From an uncultured Oscillospiraceae bacterium (GTDB taxonomy: Bacteria; Bacillota; Clostridia; Oscillospirales; Oscillospiraceae): a stretch of DNA of 64,000 nucleotides. Both the position numbers and the translations under genes were made by a program. The stretch is taken from assembly GCA_910588635.1 (NCBI GenBank), contig CAJUPW010000013.1, positions 1-64,000 of the forward strand, in the 5' to 3' direction. Of the stretch, positions 24,031 to 33,040 are shown one piece after another; the stretch's first letter is position 1, and each line of letters opens with the position of its first letter. Under the pieces are notes generated by a model. The model did not search any database. It had not been told where the DNA came from and saw nothing but the letters and a program-made list of their open reading frames with translations.

Positions 24031-24626
24031 AGATCATCCTGGCCTCCCAGTCGCCCCGGCGGAAGGAGTTGCTGGAGCGGATGGGGATTACAGACTTTGA
24101 GGTCATTCCCGCCCGGGGGGCGGAGATCTTCACCCGCAGCCTGACCCCGAGCCAGTTGGTGGAGGAGCTGTCCCAGAACAAGTGCGCCGAGGTGGCCGCC
24201 GCCCATCCGGACGACCTGATTATTGCCGCCGACACGGTGGTGGCGGTGAACAACCGGGTACTGGGCAAGCCCCGCAGCGAGGAGGACGCCGCCCGGATGC
24301 TGAGCGCCCTGTCGGGCCGGCTGAATATGGTGTACACCGGCGTGACGGTGGCCCTGGGCGGAGAGAGGGTGACGGAGCATGAGATTACCTCCGTCCGCTT
24401 CCGCCCGTTGACCCAGGCGGACATCGTCCGCTACATTGCCACCGGCGAGCCCATGGACAAGGCCGGGGCTTACGGCATCCAGGGCTACGGCTGTGTACTG
24501 GTGGAGGGCATTTCCGGGGATTATTATAATGTAATGGGCCTGCCGGTGTGCCGGCTGGCCAGGATGCTGGCCCGGTTCGGGGTGGATTCCCTGGCCCTGG
24601 CCGCGGAGAAGGAGCAGAGAGCGTGA
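24027..24626 (+). CDS. maf: Maf family nucleotide pyrophosphatase
   Basis: A 199-residue Maf protein with the N-terminal ASQSPRRKELL, the central AADTVV and the later KAGAYGIQG motifs. It hydrolyses dTTP/UTP or modified nucleotides (house-cleaning) and is linked to septum control. The start is GTG 24027, overlapping the HTH stop by 4 nt. The end overlaps mreC in the same way, so the HTH, maf and mreC genes are translationally coupled. Confidence 0.92.
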   Translation: MKIILASQSPRRKELLERMGITDFEVIPARGAEIFTRSLTPSQLVEELSQNKCAEVAAAHPDDLIIAADTVVAVNNRVLGKPRSEEDAARMLSALSGRLNMVYTGVTVALGGERVTEHEITSVRFRPLTQADIVRYIATGEPMDKAGAYGIQGYGCVLVEGISGDYYNVMGLPVCRLARMLARFGVDSLALAAEKEQRA

Positions 24627-25465
24627 AAGATTTCCTCCGGCAAAACGGGATGCTGCTACTGGTGATCGCCTTGCTGGCCTCTATCCTCATCGGGATAGCC
24701 GGCTTTGTGCTCAGCGGCGAGGCGGACCCCCTGTCCAACATTGTAAATACCGTTATCTCCCCGGTGAGGGGGGGGGTAGCCGCCGCCGCCGACTGGGTGG
24801 AGGGGGCCTATAACTATGTGCTCCGCCGGGGGGAGATGGAGGCCGAGCTGGACGCCCTGCGCATCCAGGTGGGGGAGCTTCAGGAGAAGGTCCGCCAGGG
24901 CGAGGAGGCCAGTCGGGAGAACGAGCAGCTCCGGGACCTGCTGGGCCTCCAGGCCCGGCGGCGGGACTTCGTCTTTGAGGCCGCCAAGGTGACCGCCCGG
25001 TCCACTTCCAACTGGGAGTCCACCCTCACCCTGAGCAAGGGGTCCACCGCCGGAGTGGAGGCGGGGGACTGCGTGGTCACCCAGACTGGCGTGCTGGTGG
25101 GGGTGGTGGCCGAGACGGGGCTGAACTGGTCCACTGTCTCCACCGTCATCAACACGGAGACGGAGATTGGCGGCATCGTCACCCGGACCTATTCCGCCGG
25201 TGTGCTGGAGGGGGATTTTTCCCTGATGAACGAGGGAAAGCTGAAGCTGAACTACCTGCCCGAGGGGGCCCAGCTGGTCACCGGGGACGAGGTGCTCACC
25301 TCCGGCCGGGGCGAGGTGTTCCCCTCCGGGCTGGAGGTAGGCCGGGTGGAGGGGGTCTTTACCGACCCGTCCGGCCAGACCCGCTATGCCGTGGTGGCCC
25401 CCTCGGTGGCGCTGGATTCCCTCATCGAGGTATTTGTCATCAAGGATTTTGAGATCACCGAGTAA
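24623..25465 (+). CDS. mreC: Rod-shape determining protein MreC
   Basis: A 280-residue MreC. A short cytoplasmic N-terminus is followed by one membrane span (about residues 10-32), a coiled coil (about 70-105) and the extracellular beta-barrel domain (GDCVVTQTGVLVGVV and onward). It links MreB, MreD and PBP2 in the elongation complex. The start is GTG 24623 in a GTGA overlap with maf. mreB is not in the window. Confidence 0.92.
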   Translation: MKDFLRQNGMLLLVIALLASILIGIAGFVLSGEADPLSNIVNTVISPVRGGVAAAADWVEGAYNYVLRRGEMEAELDALRIQVGELQEKVRQGEEASRENEQLRDLLGLQARRRDFVFEAAKVTARSTSNWESTLTLSKGSTAGVEAGDCVVTQTGVLVGVVAETGLNWSTVSTVINTETEIGGIVTRTYSAGVLEGDFSLMNEGKLKLNYLPEGAQLVTGDEVLTSGRGEVFPSGLEVGRVEGVFTDPSGQTRYAVVAPSVALDSLIEVFVIKDFEITE

Positions 25466-25476
25466 GGAGCGCTTCC

Positions 25477-25989
25477 ATGACCCGACGGGATTTTATCCAC
25501 AAATGGCTTGTCTACGCCCTGGGCCTGCTGCCCGTGTGGCTGCTGGACGCCTATATCCTGCCCCGGTATCCCCTGTACGGCGCCTCGCCCATGCTGCTGC
25601 CCCTGGCGGTGGCGGCGGTGGCGGTGCTGGAGGGGGCGTACTCGGGCACCGGCTTCGGCCTGGGGGTGGGTCTGCTGTGGGAGCTGGCCTACCCAGGAGG
25701 CTTTGGAGGGCTGGTATTTTTTCTGGCTCTGGCCGGGATGGCTATGGGGGCGGTGTCCCAGTACGCTCTGAGCCAGTCCTTCATCGGCTGCCTGATCTGC
25801 GCGGCGGGGACGGTGGGGCTGCTGGAGCTGCTGCGCGTCGCCCGGGGCCTGCTCACCAACGCCGCGCCCCTGTCCGCCTTGCTGGAGGCGGCTGCCCCGG
25901 AGTTTCTCTGGTCGGTGGCCTGGACCCCCCTGGTCTGGCTGCTGTTCCGGGCCGTCTACCGAAAGGTGGGCGGGAACAAGCTGGCGTAA
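25477..25989 (+). CDS. mreD: Rod-shape determining protein MreD
   Basis: A 170-residue integral membrane protein with about five hydrophobic segments, in the expected place between mreC and the class B PBP gene. MreD is poorly conserved; the call rests on size, topology and order. It is a scaffold of the cell-wall elongation complex. AAGGAG precedes the ATG. Confidence 0.82.
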   Translation: MTRRDFIHKWLVYALGLLPVWLLDAYILPRYPLYGASPMLLPLAVAAVAVLEGAYSGTGFGLGVGLLWELAYPGGFGGLVFFLALAGMAMGAVSQYALSQSFIGCLICAAGTVGLLELLRVARGLLTNAAPLSALLEAAAPEFLWSVAWTPLVWLLFRAVYRKVGGNKLA

Positions 25990-25990
25990 T

Positions 25991-26056
25991 GCAAGGGGCG
26001 GTCCCCGAGCCGCCCCGTTGCCCCGGATTTCGGTGGGGCGGCACAGAGGCCGCCCC
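25991..26056. repeat. Two GC-rich palindromes between mreD and mrdA
   Basis: GCAAGGGGCGG (25991-26001) pairs with CCGCCCC-G-TTGC (26010-26021). GGGGCGGC (26035-26042) pairs with GCCGCCCC (26049-26056). The first closely resembles the palindrome that ends glgP at 35833-35862, so both are probably copies of one dispersed REP-like unit. No U-tract; they may modulate mRNA ends. Confidence 0.6.
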
Positions 26057-26082
26057 CTACTCCGCAGAAAAAGGAGACCCCT

Positions 26083-28377
26083 ATGAATACAAAACAATTT
26101 CACCGCCGGGTGTGGGCCATCGTACTGCTGCTGGCTCTGATGGTCACAGGCATGGGGGCCGCCCTATACGACCTGCAGATCAACAACGGCGAAAGCTACT
26201 CCCGGCTGACCGAGAAGAAAATTGCCGAGACCCAGTCTGTCCCGGCCGCCCGAGGCAATCTCTATGACCGAAACGGCCAGGTACTGGTGTCCAACCGGGT
26301 CATCTACGAGGTCACTCTGGACGCGGGCCTGATGAAGGAGGAGGAGCGCTGCGGCATTCTGCTCTCCCTCATTGAAGCCGCCCGGACCGAGGGGGTGGAG
26401 TGGACGGACAATCTGCCCATCACCAGGACGGCCCCCTTCCGCTTTACCACCGACGACCCCTATTACGCGGTCTCACAGGACGAGGACGGCAAGGAGGTCA
26501 AGACCCTCACCCGATTGGGCCGGCTGGCGGTAAAGATGGGCTGGGTGGACGACCCCACCAAGGAGGCGGAGCCGGAGACGGAGACCGCCGCCCCCGCCAA
26601 GGAGCCCGGCCTGCTGGACAAGATTAAGAGCTTCCTGAAGGGGGGGGCGTCTGCGGATGTCCCCAAGAAGGCCAAGGAACCCAAGCCTCTGCTGGAGGCG
26701 GAGGCGCTGCTGGGCGTGATGTGCGAGAGCTTCGGCGTGGCGGGAGAGGGGGCTGTGGACCGGAAAAAGGCCGCAAAGAACGGCGAGACCGTCCCCAACC
26801 TGAACATCGGGGACATGTCCGAGACGGACGCCCGGGCCCTGGCCGGGGTGCTCTACGAGCTGAACCTGCGCAGCCAGGACATCTACACCGCCGCGGAGTA
26901 TGTCTTTGCCTCCGATGTGGACATCGACTTTATTTCCCGGGTGAAGGAGCGGGACCTGACCGGCGTGGTCATCGAAGCCGCCACCTTGCGGCAGTACCAC
27001 ACCAAATACGCCGCCCATCTGCTGGGCCGGACCGGACTAATGGACAAGAAAGAGTGGGAATACTACAAGACAGTGGACGCGGACGGCGACGGCAAGACGG
27101 ACTACCAGATGAACGACACCGTGGGCAAGGAGGGGGCCGAGCAGGCCTTCGAGAGCCTGCTCCGGGGCAAACCGGGCACCCGGACGGTGGAGCGGAACAC
27201 CAAGGGCAAAATCGTGGCCCAGAACTGGGAGACCGAGCCGGAGCCGGGGGGCAATGTGATGCTCACCCTGGACATCGGCCTGCAGGGTTATGTGGAGAAT
27301 CTGCTGGCCGACGCCGTCCCAAAGCTGGCCAGTGAGGAGACGGAGGGCGCCGCCTGCGTGGTACTGGACGTGAAGGGGGCCGAGGTGCTGACCGCCGCCT
27401 CCTATCCCACCTATGATCTGGCCAACTATGCCTCGGAGCTGACGGAGAAGGGGGACGACCCCCTCCATCCCTTCCTGAACCGGGCCCTTCAAGGGGCTTA
27501 TCCCCCCGGCTCTACCTTCAAGATGCTCACCGCCATCGCCGGCCTGGAGGAGAAGATCATTACCCCATCTACCCTGATCCGGGACGAGGGGCAGTATAAT
27601 TATTACGGCCCCAACGGCCCCAAGTGCTGGATATTCCGGCAGTACGGCAGCAGGCACGGCCTGATTAACGTGTCTAAAGCCATTGAGGTGTCCTGCAACT
27701 ACTTCATGTTCGACGTGGGCCGCCAGCTTGGCATCGAAAAGCTGGACGAGTACGCCGCCCGCTTCGGCCTGGGGGAAAAGACCGGCATTGAGCTGGCCGA
27801 GAGCGCCGGCGTCATGGCCAGCCCGGAGTACACTGAGTCCCTGGGCGGCACCTGGTATGAGGGCAACACCCTGTCGGTGGCCATCGGCCAGGAGAGCAGC
27901 CAGTTCACCCCCCTCCAACTGGCCAACTATATCGCCACCTTGGTCAACGGCGGCACCCGGAACGCCGTCCACCTGCTGAAGGAGGTCAAATCCAGCGACT
28001 TCTCCCAGGTGCTCCAGAGCTACGAGCCCCAGGTGCTGGACACCATTGAAATTGAGGACCAGAACCTGAAGGCGGTGAAGGCCGGCATGCTGGCCCTGAC
28101 CACCAACAACAGCTCTGTGCGGCAGTATTTCCAGAGCCTGCCCTTCCAGGCGGGCGCCAAGACAGGCTCCGCTCAGGTTACCGGCCAGAACGAGTCCAAC
28201 GCTGTGTTCGTCTGCTTCGCCCCCTATGACGACCCGGAGATCGCGGTAGCCATCGCGGTGGAGCACGGCGGCAGCGGCAGCGAGCTGGCCAGTATGGCCG
28301 CCGACGTGCTGCGCTACTACTTTTCTTCTCAGGAGACCCGGGACGAAATTCCCGTGGAAAACACCCTGATCCGGTGA
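26083..28377 (+). CDS. mrdA: Penicillin-binding protein 2 (class B transpeptidase)
   Basis: A 764-residue class B PBP. It has an N-terminal membrane anchor (about residues 7-27), a dimerisation/pedestal domain and a C-terminal transpeptidase domain. The nucleophile is Ser477 (PGSTFK), with SCN near residue 540 and KTGS at 693. It cross-links peptidoglycan during elongation with MreC and MreD. The protein is over 100 residues longer than typical PBP2. Much of the excess is a low-complexity, Glu/Pro/Ala/Lys-rich insert around residues 160-205, apparently clade-specific. Confidence 0.93.
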   Translation: MNTKQFHRRVWAIVLLLALMVTGMGAALYDLQINNGESYSRLTEKKIAETQSVPAARGNLYDRNGQVLVSNRVIYEVTLDAGLMKEEERCGILLSLIEAARTEGVEWTDNLPITRTAPFRFTTDDPYYAVSQDEDGKEVKTLTRLGRLAVKMGWVDDPTKEAEPETETAAPAKEPGLLDKIKSFLKGGASADVPKKAKEPKPLLEAEALLGVMCESFGVAGEGAVDRKKAAKNGETVPNLNIGDMSETDARALAGVLYELNLRSQDIYTAAEYVFASDVDIDFISRVKERDLTGVVIEAATLRQYHTKYAAHLLGRTGLMDKKEWEYYKTVDADGDGKTDYQMNDTVGKEGAEQAFESLLRGKPGTRTVERNTKGKIVAQNWETEPEPGGNVMLTLDIGLQGYVENLLADAVPKLASEETEGAACVVLDVKGAEVLTAASYPTYDLANYASELTEKGDDPLHPFLNRALQGAYPPGSTFKMLTAIAGLEEKIITPSTLIRDEGQYNYYGPNGPKCWIFRQYGSRHGLINVSKAIEVSCNYFMFDVGRQLGIEKLDEYAARFGLGEKTGIELAESAGVMASPEYTESLGGTWYEGNTLSVAIGQESSQFTPLQLANYIATLVNGGTRNAVHLLKEVKSSDFSQVLQSYEPQVLDTIEIEDQNLKAVKAGMLALTTNNSSVRQYFQSLPFQAGAKTGSAQVTGQNESNAVFVCFAPYDDPEIAVAIAVEHGGSGSELASMAADVLRYYFSSQETRDEIPVENTLIR

Positions 28378-28381
28378 TCCT

Positions 28382-28418
28382 CCCCACAGAACATGTGGGG
28401 CCCGCCCGGAGGGCGGGC
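28382..28418 (+). other. Two adjacent hairpins after mrdA
   Basis: CCCCACA (28382-28388) pairs with TGTGGGG (28394-28400). GCCCGCCC (28400-28407) pairs with GGGCGGGC (28411-28418). The only T-run is 10 nt away, so they may be a weak terminator or an mRNA-stabilising structure ahead of the mrp gene. Confidence 0.5.
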
Positions 28419-28462
28419 TGGCCCATAAATTTTCACCAACAAAACAAGGAGATGTATCAATT

Positions 28463-29275
28463 ATGGCAGAAAACTGTACCCACGACTGCTCCAGCTGCTC
28501 CGCCGACTGCTCCTCCCGGGACCTGCGGGTACCGGCCAACGCCCTGTCCAGCATCAAGCAGGTCATCGCGGTGGTGAGCGGCAAGGGCGGCGTGGGCAAG
28601 AGCACCGTTACCGCCTCTTTGGCGGCGGCTATGGCCAAAAGGGGCAAAAAGGTGGCCGTTCTGGACGCTGACATCACCGGCCCCTCCATCCCCACCGCCT
28701 TCGGGATTCATGAGCGGGCCACCGGCTCCGACCAGGGCATCGACCCCGCCGTCACCAAGGGCGGCATCAAGCTCATGTCCCTGAACCTCCTTTCCGCCAA
28801 CGAGACCGACCCGGTGATCTGGCGGGGGCCCGTCATTGCCGGAGTGGTCACCCAGTTCTGGCAGGAGGTAGTCTGGGGCGACATCGACTATATGTTCGTG
28901 GATATGCCCCCGGGCACCGGCGACGTGCCCCTCACCGTGTTCCAGTCCCTCCCCGTGGACGGGGCGGTGGTGATCACCTCCCCCCAGGACCTGGTGTCCA
29001 TGATCGTGTCCAAGGCGGTGAACATGGCCAAGATGATGGATATTCCAGTGCTGGGCCTGGTGGAGAACTACAGCTATTTCCAGTGCCCTGACTGCGGCAA
29101 GCGGCATGCCATCTTCGGCGAGAGCCGCATCGATCAGGTGGCCGCGGAGCTGGAGGTGCCCGTGCTGGCCAAGCTGCCCATCGACCCTGCCTGGGCCGCC
29201 GCTTTTGACGCCGGGGGGATCGAGGACTTCCCCTCTGAGGCCATGACCCGGCTGTCCGAGGAGCTGGAGAGCTGA
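28463..29275 (+). CDS. Mrp/NBP35-type P-loop ATPase, Fe-S cluster carrier
   Basis: A 270-residue Mrp protein. The deviant Walker A motif GKGGVGKST spans residues 40-48. DADITGPSIP and DMPPGTGD complete the nucleotide site, and the CPDC pair near residue 209 bridges an Fe-S cluster between monomers. A second N-terminal cysteine set (C5, C9, C12, C16) is as in Nbp35-like proteins and suggests an additional cluster. It would carry Fe-S clusters to apo-enzymes. Confidence 0.92.
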   Translation: MAENCTHDCSSCSADCSSRDLRVPANALSSIKQVIAVVSGKGGVGKSTVTASLAAAMAKRGKKVAVLDADITGPSIPTAFGIHERATGSDQGIDPAVTKGGIKLMSLNLLSANETDPVIWRGPVIAGVVTQFWQEVVWGDIDYMFVDMPPGTGDVPLTVFQSLPVDGAVVITSPQDLVSMIVSKAVNMAKMMDIPVLGLVENYSYFQCPDCGKRHAIFGESRIDQVAAELEVPVLAKLPIDPAWAAAFDAGGIEDFPSEAMTRLSEELES

Positions 29276-29316
29276 GCAAGCGGCCAGATCCAGCCCATTT
29301 TAGGAGACAACGAACC

Positions 29317-30027
29317 ATGATGAGCAGTCTTATCAACGTTTTTCTTGCCTCTGTCACCGCCATCTCCCTGACCCTGAGCGGCTGCCAGACCCTGATCCCC
29401 CCGCCCTACGACTACTCCCGGCCCGTCCCTGAAAGCGAGCGGCAGGAGGATTCCTGGCTTGACGGCAGCGCCGTCATCGGCCACTCCCTGATGGAGGGCT
29501 TTGAGCGCTTCGCCAAGGTGGACGCCAATATCCACTATTTCACCACCACCGGCCTCTCCGCCGCCGATGTTTCCGGCTGCAGCCGGTTCAGCCTCCCGAA
29601 CGGCGGGACCGGCACTCTGGCGGACGGCCTGGGACAGAAGGACTTCAGCAAGGTCTATATTATGCTGGGGGTCAACGAGATCGGTATCTCCAAGAACCGG
29701 CTGAAGGAGAATATGGCCGCAGTGATCCGGATCGTTCGGGACAATCAGCCCGAGGGCATCCCGATCTACGTCCTGAACCTCACCCCCACGACCCAGGTGA
29801 AGTCGGACGGATCCGACTTCAATCAGGCGAACATCAAGCGGCTGAACGAGGCGCTGGCCGAGTTGTGCCGGGAGCAGAAGTGCTATCTGGTGGACCTCTG
29901 GTCCTGTTTCGCCGACGAGAACGGAAGCCTTCCGGCGGACAAGTCCACCGACGGCGTCCATCTCAAGGCCCCCCAGTACCGGGTTATGGCCGACTATATC
30001 CTGTCCCACACCGTGGGAAGCAAATAA
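29317..30027 (+). CDS. SGNH/GDSL-family hydrolase, predicted lipoprotein
   Basis: A 236-residue protein. An N-terminal hydrophobic segment ends in a lipobox-like LSGC (Cys23), so it is probably anchored outside the membrane. The SGNH blocks are visible: block I reads GHSL in place of GDSL, block III is GVNEIG, and block V is the DGVHL pair. Family members are esterases or acetylhydrolases acting on lipids, peptidoglycan or polysaccharide. The Asp-to-His change beside the serine is unusual but known in GxSx variants. Either of two ATGs may be used. Confidence 0.8.
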   Translation: MMSSLINVFLASVTAISLTLSGCQTLIPPPYDYSRPVPESERQEDSWLDGSAVIGHSLMEGFERFAKVDANIHYFTTTGLSAADVSGCSRFSLPNGGTGTLADGLGQKDFSKVYIMLGVNEIGISKNRLKENMAAVIRIVRDNQPEGIPIYVLNLTPTTQVKSDGSDFNQANIKRLNEALAELCREQKCYLVDLWSCFADENGSLPADKSTDGVHLKAPQYRVMADYILSHTVGSK

Positions 30028-30034
30028 AACGCAT

Positions 30035-30087
30035 CCGCCCGGAACGGTCAATATCTGGCTGTTCCGGGCGGTGTTTCAGTCTTTTTT
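30035..30087 (+). terminator. Intrinsic terminator after the SGNH gene
   Basis: An 11-bp stem (CCGCCCGGAAC, 30035-30045, with 30061-30071) is followed by a T7 run at 30082. It closes the long operon that starts near zapA or mrdA. Confidence 0.82.
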
Positions 30088-30107
30088 TGTTCTGAGGAAG
30101 AGAAATG

Positions 30108-30135
30108 ATTCCCCGACTGAAGCCGGGGAATTTTT
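30108..30135 (+). terminator. Second hairpin with U-tract before feoAB
   Basis: ATTCCCCG (30108-30115) pairs with CGGGGAAT (30124-30131), followed by TTTT. It is a back-up terminator that insulates feoAB from upstream transcription. Confidence 0.65.
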
Positions 30136-30158
30136 CTGCGCCCGTCAGGGAAAACCCC

Positions 30159-30187
30159 TTGAAAATCCCGGCGCCGTGCGCTACAAT
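30159..30187 (+). promoter_or_regulatory. Promoter of the feoAB operon
   Basis: TTGAAA (30159-30164) and TACAAT (30182-30187) are separated by 17 bp; each differs from consensus by one base. No obvious Fur box was seen around it. Confidence 0.7.
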
Positions 30188-30238
30188 AGCTGAGAAGAGT
30201 AAGCCACACCTAACTTTCTGAGAAGAAGGGATTACCAT

Positions 30239-32638
30239 ATGGAGGAGCGAAAGAAAACCCTGGAGGACCTGGCCCCCGGCCAGAGCGGGACCATTTTGTC
30301 CGTCGGCAATCAATCGGGAACGGTAAAGCGCCGCCTGGTGGATATGGGACTCACCCCGGGTACTGAGGTAAAAGTCACCAAGATTGCCCCCCTGGGCGAC
30401 CCCATTGAAGTCACTCTGCGGGGGTATGAGCTGTCCTTGCGGAAGGCGGACGCCGCCCAGATCGCCATGGGCCAGCCCCGGCCCAGGGGAACAGGGGCGG
30501 CCCGGGCGGCCATGACCCGGCGGGACCCGGAGACCGCCCGCCGTCAGTTAAAGGCCCACGAGCACGAGCTGGAGGCCCACGGGGGCCGGTACGACCCCGC
30601 CGAGCATGACAAGAGGCAGATGCGGGTGGCCCTGGCGGGCAACCCCAACTGCGGCAAGACCACCCTGTTCAACGCCCTCACCGGCTCCAACCAGTATGTG
30701 GGCAACTGGCCGGGGGTCACGGTGGAGAAGAAGGAAGGGGAGACCCGCATTGGCGACCGGACGGTGACGGTGGTGGACCTGCCCGGCATCTACTCCCTGT
30801 CTCCCTACTCTATGGAGGAGATCGTGGCTCGGGACTTCATCATCGGCGAGAGCCCCGACTGCGTCATCGACATTGTGGACGCCACCAATCTGGAGCGAAA
30901 CCTGTATCTCACCGTCCAGCTTCTGGAGCTGGAGCGGCCCACGGTGCTGGCCCTCAACTTCATGGACGAGGTGGAGAAGCGGGGGGATAAGATCGATGTC
31001 CGCCGGCTGTCCAGGGAGCTGGGGGTTCCGGTCATCCCCATCACCGCCCGGACGGGAGAGGGCATTGAGGAGCTGATGCACACCGCCCACCGGCAGATGC
31101 ACCTGGGCGTCACGGTGGAGCCCGACGACCTCTACGACGACTACACCCACGACATCCACCACCGCATGGGCGAGCTGCTCCACGACTACGCCTACGCCGC
31201 CGGCCTGCCCGCCCACTGGGCCTCCATCAAGCTGCTGGAGGGGGACGCCATTGTGGAAAAGGCGCTGAACCTCCCCCCGGATATCAGAAAGAGGCTGGAC
31301 GCCCTGGTGACGGAGTATGAGAACTCCAGCGACCTGGGCGACCGGGAGACCCTCATCGCCGACAGCCGCTACCAGTACATACAGCGGGTGGTGTCCGCCT
31401 CGGTGGTGCGGGGAGGCGTGCCCGGAGCACTCACCTTCAGCGAGAAGATCGACAAGGTGGTCACCCACCGAATCTTCGCCATTCCCCTGTTCCTGTGCAC
31501 CATGCTGGTGATGTTTGTGGTCACCTTCGGCCCCTTCGGCTCCTGGCTGTCTGACGGGGTTGGGGCCGGGATGGACGCTCTGGCCCGGTGGCTGGCCCCC
31601 ACTCTGGCCGGGCTGGGGGTGTCCCCCGTGCTTATCTCCCTGGCGTGCGACGGCATCATCGCCGGGGTGGGGGGCGTACTCACCTTTCTGCCTCAGATTG
31701 CGCTGCTGTTCCTGTTTCTGTCCTTCCTGGAGGACTCGGGCTATATGTCCCGGGCGGCCTTTATCATGGACCGGGCGCTGCGCCGCTTCGGCCTGAGCGG
31801 AAAGGCCTTTATCCCCATGCTTATGGGCTTTGGCTGCTCCGTCCCCGCCATTATGGGCGCCCGGACCATGGAGAACGAGAAGGACCGGCGCATGACCATC
31901 CTGCTGGTGCCCTTCATGTCCTGCTCCGCCAAGCTGCCCGTCTACGGATTGATCTCCGCCGCCTTCTTCGGACCCTGGGCCGGGCTGGTGGTCTTTGGGC
32001 TGTACATCATCGGCATGGTTGTGGGCGTGGCCTCCGGGCTGTTCTTCAAAAAGACTCTCTTCGCCGGGGAGCCGGCCCCCTTTGTGCTGGAGCTGCCCCC
32101 CTACCGCCTGCCCTCGGTGGGCAACATGCTCACCCATGTGTGGCAGAAGGTGAAGGGCTTCCTGGTCAAGGCCGGGACGCTGATCCTGCTCATGTCCATG
32201 GTGCTGTGGCTGCTTCAGTCCTTCGACTTCTCCCTCCGCATGGTGGAGGACGCCTCTCAGAGCATGCTGGGGGCCTTGGGTAATTTGATTGCCCCTGTGT
32301 TTGCCCCTTGCGGCTTCGGGCACTGGCAGGCCGCCGTGGCCCTGCTCACCGGCCTGATTGCCAAGGAGATGGTGGTGTCCTCACTGTCCATGTTCTACGG
32401 CTTCTCCCTCACCGCCGCCGGCGGGGAGGTGGCCGTTGCCATGACCGGCTTTACCCCCCTGTCTGCCTTTGCCATGCTGGTGTTCATCCTGCTCTACGTC
32501 CCTTGTATGGCCGCCGTGTCCACCCTGTTCAGGGAGATGGGCAGCCGCGGGTGGGCCTGGTTCTCCATTGCCTGGCAGATCGGATGCGCCTATGTCCTGT
32601 CTCTGCTGGTGTATCAGATCGGAGGGCTGTTCCTGTGA
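30239..32638 (+). CDS. feoB: FeoA-FeoB fusion, ferrous iron transporter
   Basis: A 799-residue fusion. Residues about 6-77 are a FeoA SH3-like domain (TVKRRLVDMGLTPGTEV). A charged linker follows. From about residue 124 FeoB begins with its G domain (GNPNCGKTT, then DLPGIYSL and NFMDE), a helical GDI region and about eight to ten membrane spans. It imports Fe2+ under GTP control. FeoA and FeoB are usually separate proteins; the fusion removes the need for assembly. AGAAGGG lies upstream of the ATG. The SdpI gene overlaps its stop by GTGA. Confidence 0.95.
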   Translation: MEERKKTLEDLAPGQSGTILSVGNQSGTVKRRLVDMGLTPGTEVKVTKIAPLGDPIEVTLRGYELSLRKADAAQIAMGQPRPRGTGAARAAMTRRDPETARRQLKAHEHELEAHGGRYDPAEHDKRQMRVALAGNPNCGKTTLFNALTGSNQYVGNWPGVTVEKKEGETRIGDRTVTVVDLPGIYSLSPYSMEEIVARDFIIGESPDCVIDIVDATNLERNLYLTVQLLELERPTVLALNFMDEVEKRGDKIDVRRLSRELGVPVIPITARTGEGIEELMHTAHRQMHLGVTVEPDDLYDDYTHDIHHRMGELLHDYAYAAGLPAHWASIKLLEGDAIVEKALNLPPDIRKRLDALVTEYENSSDLGDRETLIADSRYQYIQRVVSASVVRGGVPGALTFSEKIDKVVTHRIFAIPLFLCTMLVMFVVTFGPFGSWLSDGVGAGMDALARWLAPTLAGLGVSPVLISLACDGIIAGVGGVLTFLPQIALLFLFLSFLEDSGYMSRAAFIMDRALRRFGLSGKAFIPMLMGFGCSVPAIMGARTMENEKDRRMTILLVPFMSCSAKLPVYGLISAAFFGPWAGLVVFGLYIIGMVVGVASGLFFKKTLFAGEPAPFVLELPPYRLPSVGNMLTHVWQKVKGFLVKAGTLILLMSMVLWLLQSFDFSLRMVEDASQSMLGALGNLIAPVFAPCGFGHWQAAVALLTGLIAKEMVVSSLSMFYGFSLTAAGGEVAVAMTGFTPLSAFAMLVFILLYVPCMAAVSTLFREMGSRGWAWFSIAWQIGCAYVLSLLVYQIGGLFL

Positions 32639-33036
32639 TCGTAAACATCCTGTTCTGGATTTTTATGCTGGTGTTTATCCTGATGATTCCCCTCCTCATG
32701 CTGGGCTTTGGTAAGTCATTTATGAAAAATCCCCCCACTGAAATCAACCCTGGCTATGGCTACCGCACGGCCATGTCCTCAAAAAACCAAGACACCTGGG
32801 ACTTTGCCCAGAGGTACATGGGCAAGGTCTGGCATCGGGCGGGGCGGCTGCTGCTGATCCCCTCCGCCGTGCCGCTGCTGTTTGTGCTGGGGCGGGACGT
32901 GGGCGTTGTCGGCGTGGTTGGTCTGGCTGTCAGCGGGGTGCAGCTTGTGGTCATGCTGGGGTCCATTGGAGCTACGGAGCACGCCCTGAAGAAAAACTTT
33001 GACAAAAACGGAAAAAGAATAATAGAAACGGACTGA
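32635..33036 (+). CDS. SdpI family membrane protein
   Basis: A 133-residue protein with an N-terminal membrane span, the SdpI signature YGYRTAMSSKNQDTW and two further spans. SdpI in Bacillus gives immunity to the SdpC toxin and signals to its regulator; most relatives have no assigned role. Coupling to feoB through a GTGA overlap suggests it is made with the iron transporter, perhaps as a small accessory subunit. That link is inference. Confidence 0.83.
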   Translation: MIVNILFWIFMLVFILMIPLLMLGFGKSFMKNPPTEINPGYGYRTAMSSKNQDTWDFAQRYMGKVWHRAGRLLLIPSAVPLLFVLGRDVGVVGVVGLAVSGVQLVVMLGSIGATEHALKKNFDKNGKRIIETD

Positions 33037-33040
33037 TTTT

